DNA of 64,000 nt from Nitrospina sp052156635 (GCF_052156635.1 NZ_JBQKUO010000002.1:186001-250000), one strand, 5' to 3'; positions 15,500 through 25,430 are shown, counted from the first letter of the stretch. Notes: generated from the letters alone by a model not told the origin. Made by a program: numbers and translations.

Positions 15500-16692
15500 C
15501 CGAACAAGGCCTGCTGGAACGCGAAAAAGACACCATGACCCTCAACATGGGTCCCCAGCACCCGAGTACCCACGGGGTGTTCCGCATGGTCATGGAAATG
15601 GACGGCGAGCAGGTGCAGTCGTCGGAACCGGACATCGGTTTCCTGCACACGGGCATTGAGAAGACAGGCGAGGCCAAGCGTTACGAGCACTGCATCCCGA
15701 TGACCGACCGGCTCGATTATCTGAGCCCGCCGCAGAACAACCTTGCTTTCTGCCTGACCACGGAAAAGCTGTTGCAGTTGGGCGAACTGCCGCCGCGCGC
15801 CGATTACATACGCGTCATCATGGTGGAACTCAACCGCATCGGCAGTCATCTCATCTGGTTGGGCACGCACGCGCTGGACATCGGCGCGATGACGGTTTTC
15901 CTTTATGCCTGGCGCGAGCGGGAGATGATCCTCGACCTCAACGAGATGGTCTCCGGCGTGCGCATGATGACGAGTTTCATCCGCATCGGCGGGGTTGCCA
16001 AGGACGCCACCCCGGAATGGATCGACCACGTCAAGAAGTTCGTCGAGATTTTCCCTTCCAAGGTTGATGAATACGAAAGCCTGCTGACCAAAAATCCCAT
16101 CTGGCTGGACCGGACCCAGGGTGTCGGGACCTTCAACCGCGAGGAGTGCCTGAACTGGAGCATGAGCGGCCCCGTCCTGCGCGCTGCGGGAATCAATATG
16201 GACTGGCGTAAAATGCGTCCCTATTCCCGCTACAACGAATTCAAGTTCGATGTCCCCGTCAGGGAACACGGAGACGTTTACGATCGTTACCTGGTGCGGA
16301 TTGAAGAGATGCGGCAGAGCCGCGAAATCATCAAGCAGGCCATCGAAAACCTGCCGGACGGACCCTACCGCATCCCGGACAACAAGGTGTCCCTTCCCGC
16401 GCGCGACACCCTGCACTCCAGCATGGAAGCGCTCATCCATCACTTCAAGCTGGTGTCGGAAGGCATCAACGTGCCGAAGGGCGAAACGTATGTGCCGACG
16501 GAAGGGCCGCGCGGCGAGGTCGGGTTTTACATGGTCAGCGACGGATCGAACAAACCCATGCGCATGAAACTGCGGGCTCCGTCGTTCATGGGCATTCCGG
16601 GAATGTGCAAGATGATGGAGGGAGCGTACATCGCCGACGTCGTCGCCATCATCGGTAGTATTGATATCGTGATGGGGGAGGTTGATCGCTGA
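15490..16692 (+). CDS. nuoD: NADH-quinone oxidoreductase subunit D
   Basis: A 400-residue 49-kDa-type subunit related to the large subunit of NiFe hydrogenases, forming the quinone pocket with NuoB. It has GPQHPSTHGVFR near the N-terminus, with the quinone-contacting His, and HTGIEKTGEAKRYEHC, MTDRLDYLSP, EGPRGEVGFYMVSDG and DVVAIIGSIDIVMGEVDR at the C-terminus. It overlaps nuoC by 10 bp and nuoE by one base (TGATG). Confidence 0.97.
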   Translation: MGVTEQGLLEREKDTMTLNMGPQHPSTHGVFRMVMEMDGEQVQSSEPDIGFLHTGIEKTGEAKRYEHCIPMTDRLDYLSPPQNNLAFCLTTEKLLQLGELPPRADYIRVIMVELNRIGSHLIWLGTHALDIGAMTVFLYAWREREMILDLNEMVSGVRMMTSFIRIGGVAKDATPEWIDHVKKFVEIFPSKVDEYESLLTKNPIWLDRTQGVGTFNREECLNWSMSGPVLRAAGINMDWRKMRPYSRYNEFKFDVPVREHGDVYDRYLVRIEEMRQSREIIKQAIENLPDGPYRIPDNKVSLPARDTLHSSMEALIHHFKLVSEGINVPKGETYVPTEGPRGEVGFYMVSDGSNKPMRMKLRAPSFMGIPGMCKMMEGAYIADVVAIIGSIDIVMGEVDR

Positions 16693-17168
16693 TGTTCGTG
16701 TTCACCGACGAGGCGGAAAAGAAAATCGATAAGATCATGGCGAAGTACCCGCCGGAGCACAAGCGCTCGGCCATTTTGCCGCTGCTCCACCTGGCGCAGG
16801 ATCAGGAAGGGTATGTGACGCCGGAGGCGATGGTGGAAGTCGGTCGAAGGCTTGACGTCTCGCCGGCGTATGTCGAAGGCGTGGTCACGTTCTACACGAT
16901 GTATTTCACCAAACCGGTGGGGCGCAATGTCATCCGCTTCTGCCACAACATCAGCTGCAAGCTCAACCGCTCGGATGAGTTGATGCAATACACGGCGAAG
17001 AAGCTGGGCATCCAGATCGGCGAGACCACACCGGACAAGCGGTTCACCCTGCTGAAAGAGGAATGCCTTGCCGCGTGTTCGGAGGCGCCGATGATGATGG
17101 TCAACAAGACTTACCACGTCAACCTCAATGAAACCAAAATCGACCAGATTCTGGAAACGTACAAGTAA
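16692..17168 (+). CDS. nuoE: NADH-quinone oxidoreductase subunit E (2Fe-2S, N1a)
   Basis: A 158-residue thioredoxin-like ferredoxin. The four ligands of cluster N1a are CHNISC (C-x4-C) and CLAACSEAP (C-x3-C). The N-terminal helical bundle contains LLHLAQDQEGYVTPEAM, typical of the 24-kDa subunit. With NuoF and NuoG it forms the NADH-oxidising module. Confidence 0.97.
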   Translation: MFVFTDEAEKKIDKIMAKYPPEHKRSAILPLLHLAQDQEGYVTPEAMVEVGRRLDVSPAYVEGVVTFYTMYFTKPVGRNVIRFCHNISCKLNRSDELMQYTAKKLGIQIGETTPDKRFTLLKEECLAACSEAPMMMVNKTYHVNLNETKIDQILETYK

Positions 17169-17171
17169 GCC

Positions 17172-18446
17172 ATGCAAGAACCCGTAATCATATTAATGAA
17201 GGACATCGACACGCCCAATCTCACGTCGATCGATGTGTATGAAAAGACGCTGGGCGGGTATCAGTCCTTGAAGAAACTGTTCCAGACCCCGCCCGAAGAG
17301 ATTGTCGAGATGGTCAAGGCCTCCGGTCTGCGTGGACGCGGCGGTGCGGGATTCCCGACGGGCCTCAAGTGGTCGTTTCTGGCGAAGGACGTGTTTCCGC
17401 GCTACCTCTGCTGCAATGCGGACGAAAGCGAACCGGGCACCTGCAAGGACCGCGAACTGCTCATGAAGAATCCGCACCTGTTGATCGAGGGGATGATCAT
17501 CTGCTCGTACGCGTGCAAAATCAACACGGCGTACAATTACATGCGCGGCGAGTTCGCGGAGCTGGCGGACATTTTCGACAAGGCCGTCGAGGAAGCCTAT
17601 GAGCGTGGTTATTTGGGCAAGAACATCATGGGGTCGGGGTTCGATCTCGACATTCACTCGCATCTCGGGGCGGGGGCGTACATCTGCGGGGAGGAGTCGG
17701 CGCTGTTGACGTCGCTCGAAGGATGCCGCGGCGAACCGCGCCTCAAACCGCCGTTCCCGGCGGTGGAAGGTTTGTACAGCAAGCCCACCGTTGTCAACAA
17801 TGTCGAAACCCTTTGCGCGGTGCCGTACATTTTCAACAACGGTCCGGAAGCCTACTCCTCCATCGGTACGGAAAAGAGCAAGGGCACGAAGATGGTCAGC
17901 GTGTCGGGGCACGTCAACAAGCCGGGAAACTACGAAGTGCCGATGGGCACGCCGACGCGCGAAATCATCGACAAGTGGGCGGGTGGCATGAGAAACGGCA
18001 ACAAGCTGAAGGCGTTCATTCCCGGCGGATCGTCGGTGCCCATTCTTCCCGCAGACAAGGCGGATGTGCCTTATGATTACGAGTCGCTGATGGAAGCGGG
18101 AAGCATGCTGGGTTCGGGCGCTCTCATTGTCATGGATGAGACGGTCAACGTGGTGGAGGAAACCCTGCGTCTCGCCTACTTTTACATGCACGAATCCTGC
18201 GGCAAGTGCACTCCGTGTCGCGAAGGCACGCGCTGGATGCACCAGATCCTGTCCGAGATCATTCACAAGCATGGCAAGCCCAACCAGGTGGAACTGCTCA
18301 ACGACATCTGCGACAACATGGCGTTCAAGTGTTTCTGCCCGCTGGGCGATGCGGCGGTGGGGCCGGTGGCCAGCAGTATCAAATATTTCCGCGAAGATTA
18401 CGAAGCGCTGATCGAATCCCTGAAAACTGCCGACGCCGTCGGTTAA
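17172..18446 (+). CDS. nuoF: NADH-quinone oxidoreductase subunit F (NADH/FMN, N3)
   Basis: A 424-residue flavoprotein that oxidises NADH. GRGGAGFPTGLKW binds NADH, CNADESEPGTCKDR binds FMN, and cluster N3 is held by ESCGKCTPCREG plus the distal Cys in FCPLGDAA. The SLBB region lies between. It starts 3 bp after nuoE and is separated from nuoG by 19 bp. Confidence 0.97.
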   Translation: MQEPVIILMKDIDTPNLTSIDVYEKTLGGYQSLKKLFQTPPEEIVEMVKASGLRGRGGAGFPTGLKWSFLAKDVFPRYLCCNADESEPGTCKDRELLMKNPHLLIEGMIICSYACKINTAYNYMRGEFAELADIFDKAVEEAYERGYLGKNIMGSGFDLDIHSHLGAGAYICGEESALLTSLEGCRGEPRLKPPFPAVEGLYSKPTVVNNVETLCAVPYIFNNGPEAYSSIGTEKSKGTKMVSVSGHVNKPGNYEVPMGTPTREIIDKWAGGMRNGNKLKAFIPGGSSVPILPADKADVPYDYESLMEAGSMLGSGALIVMDETVNVVEETLRLAYFYMHESCGKCTPCREGTRWMHQILSEIIHKHGKPNQVELLNDICDNMAFKCFCPLGDAAVGPVASSIKYFREDYEALIESLKTADAVG

Positions 18447-18465
18447 AGATACAGGTTCAGATTTT

Positions 18466-20946
18466 ATGGAAACCAAGACTGCACAGGATACCGTTACCCT
18501 GACCATCGACGACAAGGTGGTCACCGTTCCCAAGGGCATGGTGGTGGTGGACGCGGCCAAGACCGTGGACATCGAAATTCCCATCTTCTGCTACCACGAA
18601 AAGCTTGGGCCGTTTGGCTGTTGCCGCATGTGCATGGTGGAAGTGGAGAAGATGCCGAAACTCGCCACCGCCTGCACCCTTCAGGTCAGCGAAGGCATGG
18701 TGGTGCGCACCAACACACCCAAGGTGGAGAAGGCCCAGCAGGGCGTGCTCGAGTTCACCCTGCTCAACCATCCGCTGGACTGCCCGGTGTGCGACAAGGG
18801 CGGGGAGTGTCCCCTGCAGGACAACACGTTCAAATTCGGTCCGCCGGACACGCGCATGCAGTTTGAGCGTTACAATCGCGATAAGGCAACCCCGCTCTCG
18901 CCCGTCATCACCATCGATCGCGAACGGTGCATTGCCTGCCAGAGGTGCACCCGCTACAGCGACATCATCGAAAAAGACCAGGCACTGGTCATGCGTCACC
19001 GCGGGTTCCAGAATCGCGTTTCGACGTTCAACGACCGGCCCTACGACACGCGTTTCTCCGGCAACGTCATCGACATCTGTCCCGTCGGCGCGTTGACCAA
19101 CACCGAGTTCCGTTTCACCGCGCGGTCGTGGGATCTGGACAACACCAAAACGCTCTGCGCGCACTGTGCCTGCAACTGCAACATGATCCTCGGCACGCGG
19201 CTCAACGAACTGCGCCGCGTGACCACGCCGGAGACGCCGAACGATGCGGTGGACGACGGCTGGATCTGCGACAAGGCGCGGTGGGGCCACGATTTCACCA
19301 AAAGCAAAAACCGCATCACCCAGCCGCGGAAGAAGGGCCTGCACGATCCCGTCTCGGCGCAGGACGCCTGCCGCGAAGTGGCGGAGAAACTGAAACAGAC
19401 CGTCGAAGCCCACGGACCCGGCAGTGTCGGTTTTATCGGCTCCGGTTACGGCCTGAACGAGGAACTGTATCTCTACCAGCGTTTCTTCCGCGAGCAACTG
19501 GGCACCAACAACATCGATCACAAAACCTATGTCGACACGCCGGGCCTGCCGGTGCCGAACTTCGACATGCTGGACATCGAGTCGAGCAAGCTCATTGTCG
19601 TGATCGCGAGCGACCCGACGGAAGAGCTTCCCATTCTCGACCTGCGGCTCAAAAAAGCGGTCACGCAGCTGGGTATCGAGATGGTGGTGCTGAACGATCA
19701 GGCGACGTTGATGGACAAGTACGCAACGCTGTCCCTGCGCTACGACGTCGGTTCCGATGGAACGCTTTTAGCCGCGTTGAACTCCACGTTGAGCGGCACG
19801 GCTCCCGCAAGTGATGTTGAAAAGCAGACGGGGGTTGCCGCCGACCGCATCGGGGCGCTGGCAGATAAAATCCGCGCCAGCGGAAAGACCACGGTGGTGT
19901 TCAATCCCGCTGCATTGACGGGAGCGTCCATTCACACGCTCAAACAAATGCTGAATACGATGGGAGGCCTGCCGGATACCGCGGTCGGCGCCATGCCCGC
20001 CGCTCCGGTGACCAACGCGCTGGGGGCGATGGACATGGGCGTGCTCCCGGATTGTTATCCGGGCGGACTCGATCTGTCGCAGGCCGACGCCATCCGTGAA
20101 AAGTGGGGAGAGACCGTGCCGCTGGAGCCGGGCTTGACAGCCTTGCAGATGATCGAAAAGGCGGCGTCGGGTGAACTGAAAGCGCTGGTTGTTTACCGCA
20201 GTAATCCGCTGGTCAATTTTCCCGGTGGCAACAAGGTCAAACAGGCGCTGGAAAAACTCGACCTTCTCGTCGTGCACGACATGATGGAAACGGAAACCGC
20301 GGCAATGGCCGACTACGTTATCCCGTCCAACGGTCCTGGGTACGACGAGGGCACGACCACCAGCATCGCCGCACGGGTCCAGATGCGCAAACGCGGCCTC
20401 ACCACGAACAATCCGTCCGACTGGAAACTCGTGTCCACGATGGCGAAGGCGCTGGGCGCGGACTGGAAACACAAGACGGTGTGGGAAGTCACACAGGAAA
20501 TTGCGCAAAAAGTAAACGGCTACACCGAAATCCGGCAGAAGACGATCCGCAAAGCCGGGCACAACCGCCAGCCCGTCGCCGCCGTCAATGGTGCCGTACC
20601 GGCAGGCGGGACGCCGGAGGCGAACGGTTCCGGTGACGCCTTTAGGTTGCGCGTCTCGGAAGTGCTGTTCTGCCATGACAAGGTTCTCGATGCGGAGTCG
20701 CGGCTCGCGCACCAGTTCCAGCCGTCCACGGTTCACCTGAATAAAGCCGACGCCGACCGGCTGGGCCTCAAGGCCGAGCAGGAGGTGACGGTCGCGGGGA
20801 ACGGCCATGAGGTGAAAGCCGAGGTGGTGATCTCCAACCGGTGCAACCCGGGTTCGGTGGTCCTGCCGCGTGTTTCCGACGAGCAGCGTGTGGCCAGCCT
20901 CATGGAACCGGGGCAGGCGGTCGCCTGGGTGCAGATCAAAAAGTAA
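18466..20946 (+). CDS. nuoG: NADH-quinone oxidoreductase subunit G
   Basis: An 826-residue iron-sulfur protein. The N-terminal ferredoxin domain holds CYHEKLGPFGCCRMC (N1b), then the HPLDCPVCDKGGEC region (N5 and neighbours) and CIACQRC with DICPVGAL (N4 and N5 zone). A molybdopterin-oxidoreductase-like domain follows, beginning CAHCACNC and with a further Cys in WICDKARWG; this CxxCxxxC...C set would hold the extra cluster N7 that only some complex I enzymes have. The C-terminal 130 residues form the molybdopterin-dinucleotide-binding-like beta-barrel. The cofactor itself is not expected. Confidence 0.95.
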   Translation: METKTAQDTVTLTIDDKVVTVPKGMVVVDAAKTVDIEIPIFCYHEKLGPFGCCRMCMVEVEKMPKLATACTLQVSEGMVVRTNTPKVEKAQQGVLEFTLLNHPLDCPVCDKGGECPLQDNTFKFGPPDTRMQFERYNRDKATPLSPVITIDRERCIACQRCTRYSDIIEKDQALVMRHRGFQNRVSTFNDRPYDTRFSGNVIDICPVGALTNTEFRFTARSWDLDNTKTLCAHCACNCNMILGTRLNELRRVTTPETPNDAVDDGWICDKARWGHDFTKSKNRITQPRKKGLHDPVSAQDACREVAEKLKQTVEAHGPGSVGFIGSGYGLNEELYLYQRFFREQLGTNNIDHKTYVDTPGLPVPNFDMLDIESSKLIVVIASDPTEELPILDLRLKKAVTQLGIEMVVLNDQATLMDKYATLSLRYDVGSDGTLLAALNSTLSGTAPASDVEKQTGVAADRIGALADKIRASGKTTVVFNPAALTGASIHTLKQMLNTMGGLPDTAVGAMPAAPVTNALGAMDMGVLPDCYPGGLDLSQADAIREKWGETVPLEPGLTALQMIEKAASGELKALVVYRSNPLVNFPGGNKVKQALEKLDLLVVHDMMETETAAMADYVIPSNGPGYDEGTTTSIAARVQMRKRGLTTNNPSDWKLVSTMAKALGADWKHKTVWEVTQEIAQKVNGYTEIRQKTIRKAGHNRQPVAAVNGAVPAGGTPEANGSGDAFRLRVSEVLFCHDKVLDAESRLAHQFQPSTVHLNKADADRLGLKAEQEVTVAGNGHEVKAEVVISNRCNPGSVVLPRVSDEQRVASLMEPGQAVAWVQIKK

Positions 20947-20971
20947 CTGGGTATATGGAAAGGTTTGAGGA

Positions 20972-21991
20972 TTGATCGACAGCATCACTGAGTTTCTGGC
21001 GTCCTACGCCTACTTGTGGATCGGGATCATCAAGGCGGTGATCATCGTGATCGGCCTGTTGACCACGGTTCCGGGTCTTGTCTGGCTGGAGCGGCGGCTG
21101 ATGGGACGTTTCCAGGTGCGGCTGGGTCCGAATCGAGTGGGCCCTTTCGGTCTCGCACAGGGGATTGCCGATTCGATCAAACTTCTCTTTAAGGAAGAGA
21201 TCATCCAGAAGTCTGCGGACCGGTTCCTGTTTCTGCTCGCGCCGTCGATTGTGGTGTTCACGGCGATCGTCACGTTTTCGGCGGTCCCGTTTGGTGAAAG
21301 CTTCACGATCTTCGGGCAGGAAATCGGCATGTGGGGCGCGAACCTGAACATTGGCATCCTGTTCATTTTCGCCATCTCGTCGATGGGCATTTACGGCATC
21401 GTGCTCGCAGGTTTATCGTCGAACAACAAGTATTCGCTGATGGGCGGACTGCGCTCGTCGGCGCAGATGATCAGTTACGAACTGACGCTGGGCCTGGCCG
21501 CCCTGAGCGTCATCATCATGAGCGGGTCGCTGAGCCTCATCGATATTGTGAACGACCAGGCGACACTGCCGAATATTGTGACCCAGCCGCTGGCGTTTCT
21601 TTTGTTTTTCATCGCCGGTGTGGCGGAGACCAATCGCGCCCCGTTCGACCTGCCGGAAGCGGAGCAGGAGCTGGTGGCGGGATTCTTCACCGAGTACTCG
21701 GGCATGAAGTTCGCCATGTTTTTCCTTGGCGAGTACGTGAACATGATCACCATGAGCGCGCTCATCACTCTGTTGTTTCTGGGTGGCTGGCACGCATACG
21801 TTCTGCCGGACATTCCGTTCGTCTGGTTCGCGCTTAAAGTGTTTTTACTGCTGTGTGTGTTCATCTGGTTGCGGTCCACGTTTCCCCGCATCCGTTATGA
21901 CCGGCTCATGGCGTTCGGCTGGAAGTTTCTTCTGCCGTTGTCGCTTGTGAACATGCTGGTGTACAGCTTTATTAAAGTCAGCACCATTTGA
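20972..21991 (+). CDS. nuoH: NADH-quinone oxidoreductase subunit H
   Basis: A 339-residue membrane subunit with about eight helices at the junction with the peripheral arm. Recognised by RRLMGRFQVRLGPNRVGPFG, the loop following helix one, and by ETNRAPFDLPEAEQELVAGF, the acidic quinone-entry loop. The start must be the TTG at 20972 because an in-frame TGA lies two codons upstream; GGAAAGG ends 8 bp before it. Confidence 0.95.
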   Translation: MIDSITEFLASYAYLWIGIIKAVIIVIGLLTTVPGLVWLERRLMGRFQVRLGPNRVGPFGLAQGIADSIKLLFKEEIIQKSADRFLFLLAPSIVVFTAIVTFSAVPFGESFTIFGQEIGMWGANLNIGILFIFAISSMGIYGIVLAGLSSNNKYSLMGGLRSSAQMISYELTLGLAALSVIIMSGSLSLIDIVNDQATLPNIVTQPLAFLLFFIAGVAETNRAPFDLPEAEQELVAGFFTEYSGMKFAMFFLGEYVNMITMSALITLLFLGGWHAYVLPDIPFVWFALKVFLLLCVFIWLRSTFPRIRYDRLMAFGWKFLLPLSLVNMLVYSFIKVSTI

Positions 21992-22004
21992 ATTAGGATC
22001 ATTT

Positions 22005-22502
22005 ATGTTGCAAACCGTATTCAATGGAGCCAAGAACCTGTTGATCGGTATGGGAGTCACCTTTCGCAATATGGTGTCGAAACCCACGACGTTCAGCTAC
22101 CCGGAAGTGAAACGGACCATGCCGGAGCGTTACCGCGGGCGGCACTTCCTGAACAAGGACGAGGAAGGTTACGAGAAGTGCATCGGGTGCAGCTTGTGTT
22201 CCGTCAACTGCCCCGTCGGGTGCATCCACGTGGTCGCCGCGGAGAACGATCCGGAAAACCCGAAGTCGAAAGGCGAACGCTACGCGGAGGTGTACGAGAT
22301 CAACCTCCTGCGCTGCATCTACTGCGGATTCTGCGAGGAGGCCTGCCCGGTGGACGCGGTGGTTCTGCGCGAGCACTACGAGTTGGCCGACTACGATCGC
22401 CGGAATTACATTGCGACAAAAGAAGATTTGCTGGTGTACCCGGAACCCAATCAATTCCGCGTGAACTTTCTTGGCAATACCAGCCTGGTGAACAAGAAGT
22501 AG
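22005..22502 (+). CDS. nuoI: NADH-quinone oxidoreductase subunit I (2x 4Fe-4S)
   Basis: A 165-residue 8-iron ferredoxin-type subunit carrying clusters N6a and N6b. Two classic motifs are present: CIGCSLCSVNCPVGC and CIYCGFCEEACPVDA. The N-terminal part pairs with NuoH at the membrane surface. It ends with a VNKK tail, followed by an unusually long gap before nuoJ. Confidence 0.97.
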   Translation: MLQTVFNGAKNLLIGMGVTFRNMVSKPTTFSYPEVKRTMPERYRGRHFLNKDEEGYEKCIGCSLCSVNCPVGCIHVVAAENDPENPKSKGERYAEVYEINLLRCIYCGFCEEACPVDAVVLREHYELADYDRRNYIATKEDLLVYPEPNQFRVNFLGNTSLVNKK

Positions 22503-22659
22503 TTACCCGGGCGAAACACAAATTTCTCAACAAACCCTGCGGGGCGGAATCTCGCTCCGCGGTGAACCAACAATGTCCGGTAGAGGGCGCCGGACATTCA
22601 CCCAACTGGGTATTTTTGTCTCTATCCCGGGCGGTTGAAGGAGAGGAGAGCATCACACC
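22503..22659 (+). repeat. Structured 157-nt gap inside the nuo operon (nuoI-nuoJ)
   Basis: It holds a perfect inverted repeat AATGTCCGG (22572-22580) and CCGGACATT (22590-22598) with a 9-nt loop, preceded by a shorter GCGGA/TCCGC hairpin (22544-22560). It is followed by ACCC-AACT-GGGT and an AT-rich stretch with a run of five T. The sequence CCCGGGCG appears at both ends of the gap. No reading frame is credible here. Other gaps in the operon are 25 bp or less. Confidence 0.6.
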
Positions 22660-23247
22660 GTGATGGAAATGCTGGAGCAGGCATTGAATTTCAACCTGCC
22701 GCGGGAAGTTGTATTTGATCTGTTTTACCAGACGGTGATCTTTGTCGTCGGCATGACTGCCGTGCTGGCTTCGCTGGGGGTCATCCTCTGCACCAACCCC
22801 ATTTATTCCGCACTGTTTCTCATCGGCAACATGGTGTGCCTGGCGATGCTGTTTCTTCTATACAGTGCGGAGTTCCTCGCGGCCGTGCAGGTTGTGGTGT
22901 ACGCGGGCGCGGTGATGATCTTGTTCCTCTTCATCATAGCCCTGTTGGGTGCGCATAAGGAAAAGCCGGAATTGAACCTGCAGGCCATGGCCGGGTTCGC
23001 GTTTGTCGGCGCGTTGTTCTGCGAACTGCTGATGACGCTACGTATCGGCGCCAACCGCCCCGTCACCGGCAACATCACCCCGGAAGTACTGAAGGAAGTC
23101 GGCTCTGCCAAAGCCATCGGCATTGAATTGTTTTCGAACCATATCGTTCCGTTCGAACTGGCGTCGATCCTGCTCCTGGTCGCCACGGTGGGCATCATCA
23201 CCCTGGCCAAGTTCCATTATCGTCCCGTGAGAAAGCGGTCGAGGTAA
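22660..23247 (+). CDS. nuoJ: NADH-quinone oxidoreductase subunit J
   Basis: A 195-residue membrane protein with five helices. The third helix region contains VQVVVYAGAVMILFLFIIAL, the diagnostic NuoJ/ND6 pattern with a pi-bulge. Either the GTG at 22660 or the ATG at 22663 may be the start; GGAGAGGAGAG ends 9 bp before the GTG, favouring it slightly. Confidence 0.95.
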   Translation: MMEMLEQALNFNLPREVVFDLFYQTVIFVVGMTAVLASLGVILCTNPIYSALFLIGNMVCLAMLFLLYSAEFLAAVQVVVYAGAVMILFLFIIALLGAHKEKPELNLQAMAGFAFVGALFCELLMTLRIGANRPVTGNITPEVLKEVGSAKAIGIELFSNHIVPFELASILLLVATVGIITLAKFHYRPVRKRSR

Positions 23248-23254
23248 TTTCACT

Positions 23255-23554
23255 ATGGAAAGCGAATTCGTCCTGATTGTCAGCGCCGCCATTTTTTCGA
23301 TTGGCGCAGTGGGATTTGTCATCCGCAAAAACCCGCTGGTCATGTTCATGTCGGTGGAGCTGATGCTGAACGCAGTCAACTTTTTGCTGGTCGGCTACTC
23401 GCGCGAGTTGCAGTCGCTGGACGGACAAATCTTCGCCCTGATCATCATGACGGTTGCCGCCGCGGAGGTTGTGGTGGGGCTCGCCATCATTCTCACCATT
23501 TTCCGGACGCGCCACGATCTCAATGTGGACCACATCGATGTGCTGAAAGGATAA
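23255..23554 (+). CDS. nuoK: NADH-quinone oxidoreductase subunit K
   Basis: A 99-residue protein with three helices. MFMSVELMLNAVNF carries the first conserved membrane glutamate of the proton path, and a second glutamate lies in AAAEVVVGLA. Full family length, 7 bp after nuoJ. Confidence 0.96.
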   Translation: MESEFVLIVSAAIFSIGAVGFVIRKNPLVMFMSVELMLNAVNFLLVGYSRELQSLDGQIFALIIMTVAAAEVVVGLAIILTIFRTRHDLNVDHIDVLKG

Positions 23555-23558
23555 ACTG

Positions 23559-25430
23559 TTGTATTCGATCGCCTGGCTCATACTGCTGTTTCCGCTTCTC
23601 GGGTTCCTGATCCTGAGCTGGTTCGGTTCGCGCCTGCCCAAAACCTGGGTGGGGTGGGGTGGAAGCGGTACCATCGGAGCGGCCTTCGGCGTGGTGCTGC
23701 TGATCTTCGCCAGCATGGCAGGAGGCGAAGGCGATCCCGGCGGTTCCGTTGAGGTTCTTTACCACTGGATCGAATCGGAAAAGTTTTCGCTCGACCTCGC
23801 CATTCTGGTTGATCGCCTTTCCATTTTCATGTTGCTTGTGGTGACGGGGGTGGGATTTGTCATCCACGTCTATTCCATCGGTTACATGCGCGAAGACCCG
23901 GAATACGCCCGGTTCTTCTCGTACATGAACCTGTTCATCTTCTCGATGTCCGTGCTGGTTCTGGCGGCGGATTTCTTTTTCCTCATCGTCGGCTGGGCGC
24001 TGGTGGGTCTCGCCTCGTACCTGCTGATCGGATTCTGGACGGAAAAGCGTTCGGCGGTTCTGGCCGCGCGCAAGGCGTTCGTTATGAACGTCATCGGCGA
24101 CGTCGGCATGGTCATCGCCGCGTTCATGATTTTCGAGCGCTTCGGTTCGCTCAGTTACACGGAAGTGTTTTCGCAGACGCAGTCCGGGTTCATCCCGAAC
24201 GAGGGTACGATCCTGATGATCACCCTTCTTCTGCTGGTGGGAGCCTTCGCCAAGTCGGCGCAGTTGCCGCTCCACACCTGGTTGCCGGACGCGATGGAAG
24301 GTCCGACACCGGTCAGCGCGCTTATCCATGCGGCGACGATGGTCACCGCGGGCGTGTACCTGGTGGCGCGGTGCAACTCCCTCTATACGCTGGCTCCGTG
24401 GGTGATGTACTTCGTCGCCTTTGTCGGAGCCGCAACGGCAATCTTTGCGGGCACCATTGCGCTGACACAATACGACATCAAGCGGGTCATCGCCTATTCC
24501 ACCATGAGTCAGATCGGCTACATGTTCCTCGCGGTGGGCGTCGGCGTGTTCAGCGCAGGAATGTTTCACCTGATGACGCACGCGTTTTTCAAGGCGCTTT
24601 TGTTTCTTGGCGCGGGCAGTGTCATCCATGCCCTCAACGACGAGCAGGACATCCGTAAAATGGGCGGGTTGGCCCGCTCCATGCCCATTACCTTCGGTAC
24701 CTTCCTGGTTGCGTCACTTGCCCTCACCGGGTTTCCCCTGACCGCCGGGTTCTACAGTAAAGAAGCCATCATCATGCATTCGTGGTTCGCGGAGGAGTAT
24801 GGCAACTGGTTATTCTGGCTGATGGCGGTTGTGGCTACGGGCCTGACGGGGTTCTACACATTCCGCCTGTTCTTTTACACGTTTCTCGGCAACCTGCGGC
24901 ATCCCACTGCACATCCGCACGAGTCTCCTCTGGTGATGACGGGACCGCTTTTGATCCTGGCGGTGTTTTCCCTGTTGGGCGGTGCCTTTGGCCATTCGGT
25001 CGATACGTTTCTCGCGCCGGTGTTTGGCGGTGCGGTGCCAGTGCACCACGAAAACATCGTTCTCGAAACAGCCCCGTTGCTGGTGGCGCTGGTCGGTATC
25101 CTGGGTGCGGTGGGCCTGTTCATGACGGGAAGCGGTCAGCTGGGTTTCCTGCAACAGGTGCTGGCGCCGGTGCACGACCTGCTTTACAACAAATATTATG
25201 TCGATGAAATTTACGACCTGCTGATCGTCAAACCGGTCAAGGCCACTGGCAAGTTTTTGGAGGAGCGGGCGGAGAAGTTCGGCATCGATTTCTCGGTCGA
25301 TCAGGTGGGTGCGCAGATGCGCGAGGTGAGCCGTCAGATCAGCATCTGGCAGTCCGGAAACGTGCGTCTCTATGCGCTCAACATGGTGGCGGGGTTGATC
25401 ACCGTCCTGCTGTTCGTGATTTTTCTGTAA
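23559..25430 (+). CDS. nuoL: NADH-quinone oxidoreductase subunit L
   Basis: A 623-residue antiporter-like subunit with about 16 helices and the long lateral helix at the C-terminus. LPLHTWLPDAMEGPTPVSALIHAATMVTAGVYLV is the family hallmark and is intact (positions 24263-24367). A conserved Lys and Glu lie in the earlier helices (GWALVGLASYLLIGFW region). The start is TTG 23559 with AAAGGA seven bases upstream. It begins 4 bp after nuoK. Confidence 0.96.
   Translation: MYSIAWLILLFPLLGFLILSWFGSRLPKTWVGWGGSGTIGAAFGVVLLIFASMAGGEGDPGGSVEVLYHWIESEKFSLDLAILVDRLSIFMLLVVTGVGFVIHVYSIGYMREDPEYARFFSYMNLFIFSMSVLVLAADFFFLIVGWALVGLASYLLIGFWTEKRSAVLAARKAFVMNVIGDVGMVIAAFMIFERFGSLSYTEVFSQTQSGFIPNEGTILMITLLLLVGAFAKSAQLPLHTWLPDAMEGPTPVSALIHAATMVTAGVYLVARCNSLYTLAPWVMYFVAFVGAATAIFAGTIALTQYDIKRVIAYSTMSQIGYMFLAVGVGVFSAGMFHLMTHAFFKALLFLGAGSVIHALNDEQDIRKMGGLARSMPITFGTFLVASLALTGFPLTAGFYSKEAIIMHSWFAEEYGNWLFWLMAVVATGLTGFYTFRLFFYTFLGNLRHPTAHPHESPLVMTGPLLILAVFSLLGGAFGHSVDTFLAPVFGGAVPVHHENIVLETAPLLVALVGILGAVGLFMTGSGQLGFLQQVLAPVHDLLYNKYYVDEIYDLLIVKPVKATGKFLEERAEKFGIDFSVDQVGAQMREVSRQISIWQSGNVRLYALNMVAGLITVLLFVIFL

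Noticed and set aside
22600..22620. Terminator after nuoI (ACCC-AACT-GGGT then T-run)
   Set aside because: The stem is only 4 bp and the T-run is interrupted; full termination would block the membrane-arm genes.
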